NCBI RefSeq assembly: GCF_004011505.1
Contig: NZ_SAUN01000001.1
Location: forward strand, 10,877,501-10,941,500
DNA: 64,000 nt
Direction of reading: 5' to 3'
Origin: Nonomuraea polychroma
GTDB lineage: Bacteria > Actinomycetota > Actinomycetes > Streptosporangiales > Streptosporangiaceae
Shown here: positions 52,937 through 60,678 of the stretch, piece after piece
Layout of the letters: the number at the start of each line of letters is the position of its first letter
How positions within the stretch are numbered: the first letter of the stretch is position 1
The notes under the pieces: model-generated
Told to the model about the DNA's origin: nothing
Seen by the model: only the letters and a program-made list of their open reading frames with translations
Databases searched by the model: none
Translations under genes and position numbers: made by a program

Positions 52937-52948
52937 TGGTCTGGACCG
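52937..52948. promoter_or_regulatory. dre-like site upstream of ptsH
   Basis: TGGTCTGGACCG matches the DasR core TGGTCTAGACCA at 10 of 12 positions and lies 18 bases before the ptsH start. In Streptomyces, DasR controls ptsH and crr-ptsI, so the site is plausible, but weaker than the one at 50892. Confidence 0.6.
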
Positions 52949-52966
52949 GCACAGAAGGAGGAGTCG

Positions 52967-53230
52967 ATGGGTGAGCGCAAGGTCACCGTGGCGGCGGAGG
53001 TGGGGCTGCATGCCCGCCCCGCGGCGACGTTCGTGCAGCGGGCGATGAAGGCCCCGATGGACATCACGGTGGCGAAGATGAACAGCGCGAAGGCCCCGGT
53101 CAGCGGAAAGAGCATTCTCGCGATCATGGCGCTGGACGTCAGGCAGGGCGAGACCGTGGTGATCAGCGCGGAGGGCGAGGGCTCGGAAGAGCTCCTCGAC
53201 GAGCTGGCCGAGATCGCCGGTACGCCGTGA
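52967..53230 (+). CDS. ptsH: phosphocarrier protein HPr
   Basis: 87 residues. His15 in EVGLHARPAATF accepts phosphate from enzyme I. Ser49 in SGKSILAIMAL corresponds to the regulatory serine of Firmicutes; whether HPr kinase exists in actinobacteria is not known. Start ATG at 52967 with AGGAGG before it; an upstream start at 52874 overlaps EIIA and is rejected. Overlaps ptsI by 4 bases. Confidence 0.96.
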   Translation: MGERKVTVAAEVGLHARPAATFVQRAMKAPMDITVAKMNSAKAPVSGKSILAIMALDVRQGETVVISAEGEGSEELLDELAEIAGTP

Positions 53231-54906
53231 ACCTGCGGGGGGTGGGGGTCAGCCCGGGCATCGGGCACGGCCCCGCGTACGTGATGACCGTCTCTGTGCC
53301 CGAACCCCCCGAGGGCGCCACGTACACCGGTGAGGCGGATCAGGAGAAGGAGCGCGCGATGGCCGCGCTCCGGCAGGTCGCGGGCGAGCTGGAGTCCCGC
53401 GGCAACCAGGCGGGCGGCGAGGCCGCGGAGATACTCAAAGCTCAGGCGCTGATGGCCGAGGACCCCGGTCTGGTCGTCAAGATGCGTACCCTCATCGACC
53501 GGGGCCTGGCCGCTCCTAGGGCGGTTTTTGAGGCATTCACGAAATATCGCGACGTGTTGGCCGGGTCCGGGGGCTACCTGGGCGAGCGGGCCGCCGATCT
53601 GAACGACATCAGGGACCGCGTGATCGCGGTGCTGTACGGGCAGGCGATGCCGGGGTTGCGGGGTGCGCCCGCGGAGCCGTACGTGCTGGTCGCCAGGGAT
53701 CTCGCGCCTGCCGACACCGCGTTGCTCGCCAAGGGGCAGATCGCGGCGTTCGTGACGGAGGAGGGCGGTCCCACCAGCCACACCGCGATCCTGGCCAGGG
53801 CCATGGGTGTGCCTGCCGTCGTGGCCTGCCGGGGCGCGACCGGCATCCCCAACGGGGTCCGGGTGATGGCCGACGGCACCTCCGGCGGCGTACGCGTGGA
53901 GCCGGACGAGTCCGCCGTCGCCGACGCGGTGAGCGCGGCCAGGGCCAGGCAGGCGGCGCTGTCGTCGGCGACAGGCCCCGGCAGGACCGTCGACGGGCAC
54001 CGGGTCCCGCTGCTCGCGAACGTCGGCGGCCCTTCCGAACTGGAGGCGGCCGTGGCCGCGGGCGCCGAGGGGATCGGACTCTACCGGACCGAGTTCCTCT
54101 TCCTCGACCGGGCCGAGCCGCCTTCTCTGGAGGAGCAGGTGAGGGCCTACCGGGCGGCGGTGGAGGCGTTCCCCGGCGGAAAGGTGATCGTGCGGACGCT
54201 CGACGGGGGTGCGGACAAGCCTCTGGCGTTCCTGCCTTCCTCCGCCGCGGCCTCGGCCGAGCCCAATCCGGAGCTCGGGGAGCGCGGGCTGCGCAGGCTC
54301 AGGAGATTTCCCGAGGTGATGGACGCGCAACTGTCCGCGCTCGCGGCCGTGGCGTCCGAGGACCTCATGGTGATGGCGCCGATGGTGGCCACCGGAGAGG
54401 AAGCGGGGTGGTTCGCGCGGGCGTGCCGGGCCAGAGGGCTCACGGGCGTCGGCGTGATGATCGAGATCCCGTCGGCCGCGCTGCGGGCCAGGGATCTGCT
54501 GGCGTCCGTGGACTTCGTCTCGATCGGCACCAACGACCTCGCCCAGTACGCCTTCGCCGCCGACCGCCGGCTCGGCGCCGTCAGCACGCTGCAGGATCCG
54601 TGGCAGCCCGCGCTGCTCGACCTGGTCGCCATGACCCTGAGCGCCGCGTCCGAGGCGGGCAAGCCGTGCGGGATTTGCGGGGAGTCGGCGGCCGACCCGG
54701 CCATGGCCTGCGTGCTGGTCGGTCTCGGCGCCTCGACGTTGTCGATGGGGGCCGGGGCGCTGGCCGCCGTACGTGCCGCGCTGGCCGCCCACACGCTCGC
54801 CCAGTGCCGGCTGGCGGCCGATGCGGCGCGGGCACGTACGACGGCGGCCGAGGCCCGCGCCGCGGCCCGCGCCCACCTCCCCGGCCTCGACCACCTCGGC
54901 CTGTAG
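53227..54906 (+). CDS. ptsI: PTS enzyme I
   Basis: 559 residues. It takes phosphate from phosphoenolpyruvate to HPr. Active His185 in TEEGGPTSHTAILARAMGVPAVV. The PEP-binding domain has LYRTEFLFLDRAEPPSLEEQ, DLMVMAPMVATGEE, FVSIGTNDLAQYAFAADR and GICGESAADPAMA. GTG start at 53227 overlaps ptsH stop. Confidence 0.96.
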   Translation: MNLRGVGVSPGIGHGPAYVMTVSVPEPPEGATYTGEADQEKERAMAALRQVAGELESRGNQAGGEAAEILKAQALMAEDPGLVVKMRTLIDRGLAAPRAVFEAFTKYRDVLAGSGGYLGERAADLNDIRDRVIAVLYGQAMPGLRGAPAEPYVLVARDLAPADTALLAKGQIAAFVTEEGGPTSHTAILARAMGVPAVVACRGATGIPNGVRVMADGTSGGVRVEPDESAVADAVSAARARQAALSSATGPGRTVDGHRVPLLANVGGPSELEAAVAAGAEGIGLYRTEFLFLDRAEPPSLEEQVRAYRAAVEAFPGGKVIVRTLDGGADKPLAFLPSSAAASAEPNPELGERGLRRLRRFPEVMDAQLSALAAVASEDLMVMAPMVATGEEAGWFARACRARGLTGVGVMIEIPSAALRARDLLASVDFVSIGTNDLAQYAFAADRRLGAVSTLQDPWQPALLDLVAMTLSAASEAGKPCGICGESAADPAMACVLVGLGASTLSMGAGALAAVRAALAAHTLAQCRLAADAARARTTAAEARAAARAHLPGLDHLGL

Positions 54907-55038
54907 CGACCGGCCTGCCTGTACGTCTTCCCGGCCGGCCCTGCCCCACCGGCATCGGCTTGCCGGCACCCGCCGATCGGTGCTGGACCGACCCGGAGCG
55001 CGGACTCGTCCGAGGCGCGGCCCCGGCTGGGTCGTCGG

Positions 55039-56352
55039 ATGGATACCTTGGGAGGCATGCTTCGACGGATCGGTACGGCAAGCATCCTGGTGATCGCTCT
55101 GGCGGCGTGCGGCAGCGGCGGCGGCGCCGCCGGCGCGACCCCGATCGGGGGCAAGGCCGCGCCGCCCGCGCCCACCACGGCACCGCCGCAGAGCCCGCCC
55201 CAGACGCAGGCCCAGCCGGACCCGGTCCAGCGCGTGCTGTCGAAGATGAGCGTCGAGGAGAAGGTCGGCCAGCTGTTCATGCCCGTCCTCTACGGCACGA
55301 CAGCCGACGCGGCCTCGGGCGAGAACCGGGCGAGATACGCCGCCCAGACCCCGGCCAAGGTGATCGCCAAATACCACCTGGGCGGCGTGATCCTCTTCCC
55401 GCACAACGTCAAGAGCGTCGGCCAGGTCGTCGGCCTCACCAACGGCCTGCAGCGGGCGTCGAAGCAGGTCCCGCTGCTGATCGGCACCGACCAGGAAAAC
55501 GGCCTGGTGTCGCGGATGTCCGCTCTCATGACCGACTTCCCCGGCGCGTCCCGGATCGGCGCCACCAAGGACGCGGACCTGTCGCGTGCCGTGGCCGAGG
55601 CCACCGGCGAGGAGTTGCGCGTGCTCGGCGTCAACCTGGACTTCGCTCCGGTCGCCGACGTCAACGTCAATCCGAGGAATCCCGTCATCGGCCCGCGGGC
55701 GTTCGGCAAGGACCCGAAGCTGGTGGCCAAGATGGTCGCGGCAGCGGTCAAGGGGTTCGCCGAGGCGAAGGTGGCCGCGACCGCCAAACATTTCCCCGGC
55801 CACGGCGACACCACGGTGGACAGCCACACCGGCCTGCCGGTGATCAAGCATTCGAAGGCCGAGTGGGAGCGCATCGACGCGCCGCCGTTCAAGGCCGCGA
55901 TCGATGCCGGGGTGGACGCGGTGATGAGCGCCCACATCGTCTTTCCGAAGCTCGATCCGTCGGGCGACCCGGCCACGTTGTCCAAGCCCATCCTGACCGG
56001 CCTGCTCCGGGAGAAACTCGGCTTCAAGGGCGTGATCTCCACCGACGCGCTCAACATGGCCGGCGTGCGGCAGAAGTACAACGACGGCGAGATCGCGGTC
56101 CGCGCCGTGCTGGCCGGCGCGGACCTGCTGCTCATGCCGAACGATCTGCCCAAGGCCTACCAGGCGGTGCTGGCGGCGGTGAAGTCAGGGCGGATCAGCA
56201 AGGAGCGCCTCGACCAGTCCGTGACCCGGTTGCTCACGCTCAAGCAGGCCAGGGGATTGCTGACCGGGGCGCCCACGGCATCGGCCGAGGAGGCGGCCCG
56301 CGTGCTGCGCTCCGCCGAGCACCGCAAGCTGGCCGCCCGGGCCGGCGACTAG
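55039..56352 (+). CDS. GH3 beta-N-acetylglucosaminidase (NagZ-like) lipoprotein
   Basis: 437 residues. Lipobox LAAC (Cys24 from the ATG at 55039) places it outside the membrane. Glycoside hydrolase family 3 with NagZ markers: ATAKHFPGHGDTTVDSHTGLPVI (the His of the Asp-His acid-base pair) and STDALNMAG (the nucleophile Asp). It cleaves terminal GlcNAc from chitin or peptidoglycan fragments. The ATG at 55057 is possible but would place GGAGG only one base away. Downstream of the PTS genes and likely functionally linked. Confidence 0.9.
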   Translation: MDTLGGMLRRIGTASILVIALAACGSGGGAAGATPIGGKAAPPAPTTAPPQSPPQTQAQPDPVQRVLSKMSVEEKVGQLFMPVLYGTTADAASGENRARYAAQTPAKVIAKYHLGGVILFPHNVKSVGQVVGLTNGLQRASKQVPLLIGTDQENGLVSRMSALMTDFPGASRIGATKDADLSRAVAEATGEELRVLGVNLDFAPVADVNVNPRNPVIGPRAFGKDPKLVAKMVAAAVKGFAEAKVAATAKHFPGHGDTTVDSHTGLPVIKHSKAEWERIDAPPFKAAIDAGVDAVMSAHIVFPKLDPSGDPATLSKPILTGLLREKLGFKGVISTDALNMAGVRQKYNDGEIAVRAVLAGADLLLMPNDLPKAYQAVLAAVKSGRISKERLDQSVTRLLTLKQARGLLTGAPTASAEEAARVLRSAEHRKLAARAGD

Positions 56353-56412
56353 TAGACCCGCTTTCCGCACGTCACCGCGACGGGCCTGCGCCCGTTGGCC
56401 GGGTTGCCGGGG

Positions 56413-57213
56413 CTAGTGGCCGCCGCGTAGGCCGCTGGCCACGAACATGCCTGCGAGCAGGGCGAACAGGAACGCCTGCAGAAACTGGATCAGCAGCTCG
56501 AACGCGGTCATCAGCACCGTCATCAGCACCCCGAGCACCCCGAGCCCCGCGCCCAGCGGGGTGAGCCGCTCGAACAGGAACCAGAAACCCACCGAGCTGA
56601 AGAAGGCCAGGATGATGTGGCCGGCGAACATGTTCGCGAACAGCCGGACGAAGTGCGTGAACAGTGAGGTGATGAACACCTCGGCCAGGATCATCGGCGC
56701 GTAGAGCCCGTATGCCCAGCCGGGCAGGCCCTCCAGGTGCACGATGCCTCTCAGATAGCCGCGTACGCCGTGGTGCCGGACGCCGAGGTAGATCTTGATT
56801 CCGTACACGGTGAGCGCCAGCACCAGGGGGAAGGCGATGTGCGCGGCGAGGGGGAACTGGATGAGCGGGATGACGCCCATCAGGTTCCAGACGAGCACGG
56901 TCAGGAAAACGGTGAGGAGGAAGCCCATCCAGCGGTCGGAGTCCTGGCCGAGGTTGGGCTTGGCGATCTGCTCGCGTACGAAGACGTACGCGTACTCGCC
57001 GAGGCTCTGCCAGCCCCGTGGCACGAGCTTCGGCTTGGCGAACGCGGCCCAGCACAGCGCCATGACGACGATGGCGCTGAGCAGGGCGATCAGCACCGGC
57101 TTGGTGAACCATTCAGGCCCGCCGGGGATGATCGGGGAGAACTCGAAGAGTTCGAGGCCCGGGGCTTGCCACTGGCCGGGGGAGGGGGAGGTGATCAGGA
57201 TCGTCGTCCGCAC
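56413..57213 (-). CDS. atpB: orphan ATP synthase F0 subunit a homologue
   Basis: 266 residues, five or six helices. The essential Arg (Arg190) is in FVRLFANMFAGHIILAFF, matching the LRLFGNM of F0-a. C-terminal ELLIQFLQAFLFALLAGMFVAS also fits. In the normal operon atpB is next to atpE/F/H/A/G/D/C; none is here. It is therefore a stand-alone copy, either a second isoform or one used under another condition. The start is GTG at 57213. It is 60 bases from the NagZ stop and convergent with it. Confidence 0.88.
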   Translation of the reverse strand: MRTTILITSPSPGQWQAPGLELFEFSPIIPGGPEWFTKPVLIALLSAIVVMALCWAAFAKPKLVPRGWQSLGEYAYVFVREQIAKPNLGQDSDRWMGFLLTVFLTVLVWNLMGVIPLIQFPLAAHIAFPLVLALTVYGIKIYLGVRHHGVRGYLRGIVHLEGLPGWAYGLYAPMILAEVFITSLFTHFVRLFANMFAGHIILAFFSSVGFWFLFERLTPLGAGLGVLGVLMTVLMTAFELLIQFLQAFLFALLAGMFVASGLRGGH

Positions 57214-57286
57214 GGCGGTCCCTTCTGGAGTTGTTGGAGCCCCACCTTAGCGTCCGAATTGTCCGGTCCTTATGGGCGGTTTTCGG

Positions 57287-58063
57287 TCAGGCGTCACGCC
57301 GCCGGAGCAGCACCCAGCCGGTCAGCAACGCCGCGAACGCCCATACGGTGAGCACTCCCAGTCCCGCCCAGGGACCAAGGGGCAGGAGGGTGGCGTCAGT
57401 GGTGGCCTGGATGGCCAGCCCGGCGTTCGTCGGCGAGATGCTCCAGAGGAAACGCTGCGCCTCCTCGTCGCCGACCATGTGGATGGCCAGCGGGAACAGG
57501 TAGAGCAGGCTGAGCACGACGCCGGTGGCCGTCGCGGAGTCGCGTACGGCGATGGCGACGCCCACGCTGAGCAGCGCGATCAGCCCGAGATAGAGCACCG
57601 AGCCGGCGGCGGCGCGCAGCGTCGGCCCGTCGGCCAGGGACAGCGGCGCGTAGCCGTGAGCGGCGGTGAAGCCGCTCCCCGGCAGGAGCAGCCGCCCGGC
57701 CAGCACGCAGCCGAGCACCGCGACCGTCCCGGCGACCAGCGTCAGGCCGGTGAGCACGCTCGCCTTGGCGGCCAGCATGGTGGCCCTGCGCGGCATCGCG
57801 GTGAGGCTGGTGCCGATCAGGCCGGTGCTGTATTCGCCGCAGACCGCGAGAACGGCCAGCAGGGCGACCATGGCCTGGCCCAGTTGCACGCCCATGAGGC
57901 CGAGCCGGGTGGCGTCGTGGCCGCAGCCGGCCGACCCGCAGGTCACGGCGCCGGCCGCCACGGCGCTCATCGACACGGTCAGCACGACCATCCCGGCCAG
58001 CAGCCAGCCGGGCCCCGGCATGGTACGCAGCTTCGTCCACTCGGCGTGGATCTCCCGCCTCAT
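57287..58063 (-). CDS. ABC-2 type exporter permease
   Basis: 258 residues from the ATG at 58063. Six helices; REIHAEWTKLRTMPG at the N-terminus is the typical ABC-2 start, with helices and the MPRRATMLAAKASVLT loop. Its start overlaps the stop codon of the upstream permease gene in ATGA. Third gene of a leftward operon with the second permease and ATPase. Substrate unknown. Confidence 0.86.
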   Translation of the reverse strand: MRREIHAEWTKLRTMPGPGWLLAGMVVLTVSMSAVAAGAVTCGSAGCGHDATRLGLMGVQLGQAMVALLAVLAVCGEYSTGLIGTSLTAMPRRATMLAAKASVLTGLTLVAGTVAVLGCVLAGRLLLPGSGFTAAHGYAPLSLADGPTLRAAAGSVLYLGLIALLSVGVAIAVRDSATATGVVLSLLYLFPLAIHMVGDEEAQRFLWSISPTNAGLAIQATTDATLLPLGPWAGLGVLTVWAFAALLTGWVLLRRRDA

Positions 58064-59637
58064 ACGTCGCTCCGGCGCAGCCGGCGCACTGCCAGGACGA
58101 GGGCCAGCGCCGCGTACCCGCACGTCACCGCGAAACCGGCCCACGGCGCCAGCGGGTAGTAGCCGGCCCCCGGCGCGTAGTGGGAGATCACCTGCGGGTA
58201 CTCGGGGACACTCTGCTGGATCGCGAATCCGGCGGCAGGCGTGATCCGCAGCAGCCAGTCCGACACGTTCTCGGGCAGGATCGATGCGGTCGCCAGAACG
58301 TACGGGACCAGGATCGCCGCGATGGCCACGATGACCGCCATGGCGCTGCGCCGGAACAACGCACCCAGGGCGAGGGAGAACACGGCGATCACGGCGAGCA
58401 GTGCCGCGACGCCGGCGACCACACGCAGTTCGGTGAGCGTGGACACCGGCAGCGTGAAGATGTTGTTGCTTCGCAGGATCCGCCGGCCGAGCGGGAGAAC
58501 GAGGGCGGCGGCCGCCAGCCCTGCGACGAAGGTCACCGCGCCGATCACGACGGCCTTGGCGACCAGCACCCGGCCGCGCCGCGGGCTGGCGAGCAGTGTC
58601 GTGCGGATCAGCTGCCGCCGGTATTCGCCGGTCACGAACAGCACCGCCACCACGATCACCGCGATCAGTCCGGCCATGGCGCCGGTCAGCGTGCGTTCGA
58701 TGGTGGCGTCGACCGTGAGCGGCGCGATGTCCCCGACCCCGGTGATGGTGAACGTGCCGCCGGAGCGCTCCAGCCTGCCCGGGTGATGGGGCGTCACACC
58801 GTCGAGCCCCGTCGTGACTCCGATGTCGTCGATCTTCCAGGTGGCGCCGGTTCCCTTCCCTCGCATGCTGACCTGGTCCATGACGGCGGTGGCTTCCGCG
58901 AACCGGGACGCGGCGATGGACCCGCCGATGGTGTTCGGGGTAACTGTCAGGTCGCCGGGAGAGGCGGCGAACAGCCCGATGCGGACCTGAGTGGGCAGCC
59001 CGGCCAGGCGGGCAGTGCCGACCCGGGTCCACTGTCTGCCGTCGGGCGACTCCTCGCCGGTGATCGTGTCGCCCGTGCGGGTCAGCCGCAGCCAGCGCGG
59101 GGACTCCGCCGATACGCCGCCAGGGCGCCCCGCCACATCCTCGGTGAAGTTGTGCTGCATCCGCACACCGTGGCTGCCCGTCACCATCATGGCCGCGTAG
59201 GGAGCGCCCTGCTTGGTGCTCTCCTTGATCATGACGCCGGCTTTCGCCCAGGGCACAACGCCGGTGACGGTGTTCCTGACTCCGGGGGTGACGTCGGGCT
59301 TGCGGATCTCGCCGGTCATGGAGTTCACGCGTACGGTGATGGTGCCGTCCCCGTCCAGCGGCTGGTGCACGAAGTAGAACCTGTCCTCCACGGCCTCGCC
59401 GCCGGGCCCGAGGATGGGAGCGGGACACGGCTCCTCGACCGGCCCCTTCATGCACGAGGAGTGGCTGCCCGTGGCGGACAGCAGCCCGAGCCCCACGATG
59501 AGCAGCGCCGCGACCGCCATGCCGGCCACCCAGCCGCGGACGGTACGGAACTTGGTCCACTCCGCGCGCAGCAGCTGCGCGAAGCCGTCGCGTCCGGCTC
59601 GCAGGCCCGAGCGGTAGGGGGTGACCGCGCTGCTCAT
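58060..59637 (-). CDS. ABC-2 type exporter permease with large extracellular insert
   Basis: 525 residues, twice the normal permease length, from the ATG at 59637. TM1 (about 35-55) is followed by an insert of about 260 residues (57-318) that should lie outside the cell. The insert looks like a beta-sandwich of DUF1349/laminin-G type: EDRFYFVHQPLDGDGTITVRV, AKAGVMIKES, MMVTGSHGVRMQ, RWLRLTRTGDTITGEESPDG. Helices resume at LTGAMAGLIAVIVVAVLFVTG. C-terminal five helices complete the exporter. Overlaps the ATPase by 4 bases. The insert may bind a sugar or sense substrate. Confidence 0.86.
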   Translation of the reverse strand: MSSAVTPYRSGLRAGRDGFAQLLRAEWTKFRTVRGWVAGMAVAALLIVGLGLLSATGSHSSCMKGPVEEPCPAPILGPGGEAVEDRFYFVHQPLDGDGTITVRVNSMTGEIRKPDVTPGVRNTVTGVVPWAKAGVMIKESTKQGAPYAAMMVTGSHGVRMQHNFTEDVAGRPGGVSAESPRWLRLTRTGDTITGEESPDGRQWTRVGTARLAGLPTQVRIGLFAASPGDLTVTPNTIGGSIAASRFAEATAVMDQVSMRGKGTGATWKIDDIGVTTGLDGVTPHHPGRLERSGGTFTITGVGDIAPLTVDATIERTLTGAMAGLIAVIVVAVLFVTGEYRRQLIRTTLLASPRRGRVLVAKAVVIGAVTFVAGLAAAALVLPLGRRILRSNNIFTLPVSTLTELRVVAGVAALLAVIAVFSLALGALFRRSAMAVIVAIAAILVPYVLATASILPENVSDWLLRITPAAGFAIQQSVPEYPQVISHYAPGAGYYPLAPWAGFAVTCGYAALALVLAVRRLRRSDV

Positions 59638-60569
59638 CGGGCCGCTCCACGGAATTCGACGGCGTCCCTGGTCAGGTCCAGGTACGCCTCCTCCAGCGTC
59701 GCGCGGTGCGCGCTCACCTCGGAGAACGGAATCGACTGGGCGCCCAGCAGGCGCACGATGTGCTCGGCCGCCAGCCCGGACACGGTGATCGTGTCGCGGT
59801 CGGTGACGGTGACCGTGCCGCCGGCCTGAGCCAGTGCCTGCATCGCCGCGGGCCGTTCCGGCGTACGGAGCGTCACGCGGCCGTCGGACGCGGCCGCGAT
59901 CAGGTCGGCCACGCTGGTGTCCGCCACCACCCGGCCCCGGCCCACCACCACGAGATGGCCGGCAGTGTCCTGGAGCTCGCTCATCAGGTGGCTGGACACC
60001 AGCACGGCACGTCCCTCGGCGGCCAGCGCGCGCAGGAAGCCGCGCATCCACACGATGCCCTCGGGGTCGAGGCCGTTGAACGGTTCGTCGAGCATGAGCA
60101 CCGATGGGTCGCCGAGCAGCGCCGCGGCGATGCCGAGCCGCTGGCGCATGCCGAGCGAGAACCCGCCTGCCTTGCGCTTGGCCGCAGACTCCAGCCCGAC
60201 CTGCGCCACCACCTCGTTCACCCGCCCGGCGCCCAGCCCTTGGGAGTGGGCCAGCCAGAGCAGGTGGTTGCGCGCGGTGCGGCTCGGCTGCAGCGCGCCG
60301 GCGTCCAGCAACGCGCCGACGTGGCGCAGGGGGGTGCGCAGGCTCGTGTACGGCCGGCCGCCGATCAGGGCGCGGCCCTCGTCGGGCGCGTCCAGGCCGA
60401 GGATCGTCCGCATCGTGGTGGATTTGCCGGCGCCGTTCGGCCCGACGAAACCGGTGACCTGGCCGGGCTGGACGGTGAAGGTCATCCCGTCCAGCGCCAG
60501 GGTCCGGCCGAACCGCTTGCGCAGCCCGCTGACTTCGATGGTTGCTTCCACGCCAGGCAGACTAGGCAT
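59634..60569 (-). CDS. ABC transporter ATP-binding protein
   Basis: 311 residues. Walker A GPNGAGKST, signature FSLGMRQRLG, Walker B VLMLDEPFNGLDP and the switch His in VSSHLMSELQ. C-terminal extension (about 220-311) has a Ser/Thr-rich linker typical of bacitracin/lantibiotic exporter ATPases. First gene of the ATPase-permease-permease operon. The ATG at 60569 has no strong ribosome site; GTG about 18 bases on is possible. Divergent from the histidine kinase, 109 bases away. Confidence 0.93.
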   Translation of the reverse strand: MPSLPGVEATIEVSGLRKRFGRTLALDGMTFTVQPGQVTGFVGPNGAGKSTTMRTILGLDAPDEGRALIGGRPYTSLRTPLRHVGALLDAGALQPSRTARNHLLWLAHSQGLGAGRVNEVVAQVGLESAAKRKAGGFSLGMRQRLGIAAALLGDPSVLMLDEPFNGLDPEGIVWMRGFLRALAAEGRAVLVSSHLMSELQDTAGHLVVVGRGRVVADTSVADLIAAASDGRVTLRTPERPAAMQALAQAGGTVTVTDRDTITVSGLAAEHIVRLLGAQSIPFSEVSAHRATLEEAYLDLTRDAVEFRGAAR

Positions 60570-60678
60570 CCGGCGTGGCCGCGGTCGTCACGCGGCGGAG
60601 CGATCCGGGTTGTCACTGGCGGCAGCTACGGGGGGTCCCTCGTGTGAGGGATGTCAGGATGCGGCGGGGGCCGTGACA

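Noticed and set aside
52690..55935. 1081-codon open frame on the minus strand
   Set aside because: Antisense to HPr, enzyme I and NagZ genes; Arg/Gly/His-rich composition and no domain.
59917..60678. Extra 254 codons before the histidine kinase
   Set aside because: This part overlaps the ABC ATPase on the other strand; the start at 60679 with its ribosome site is preferred.
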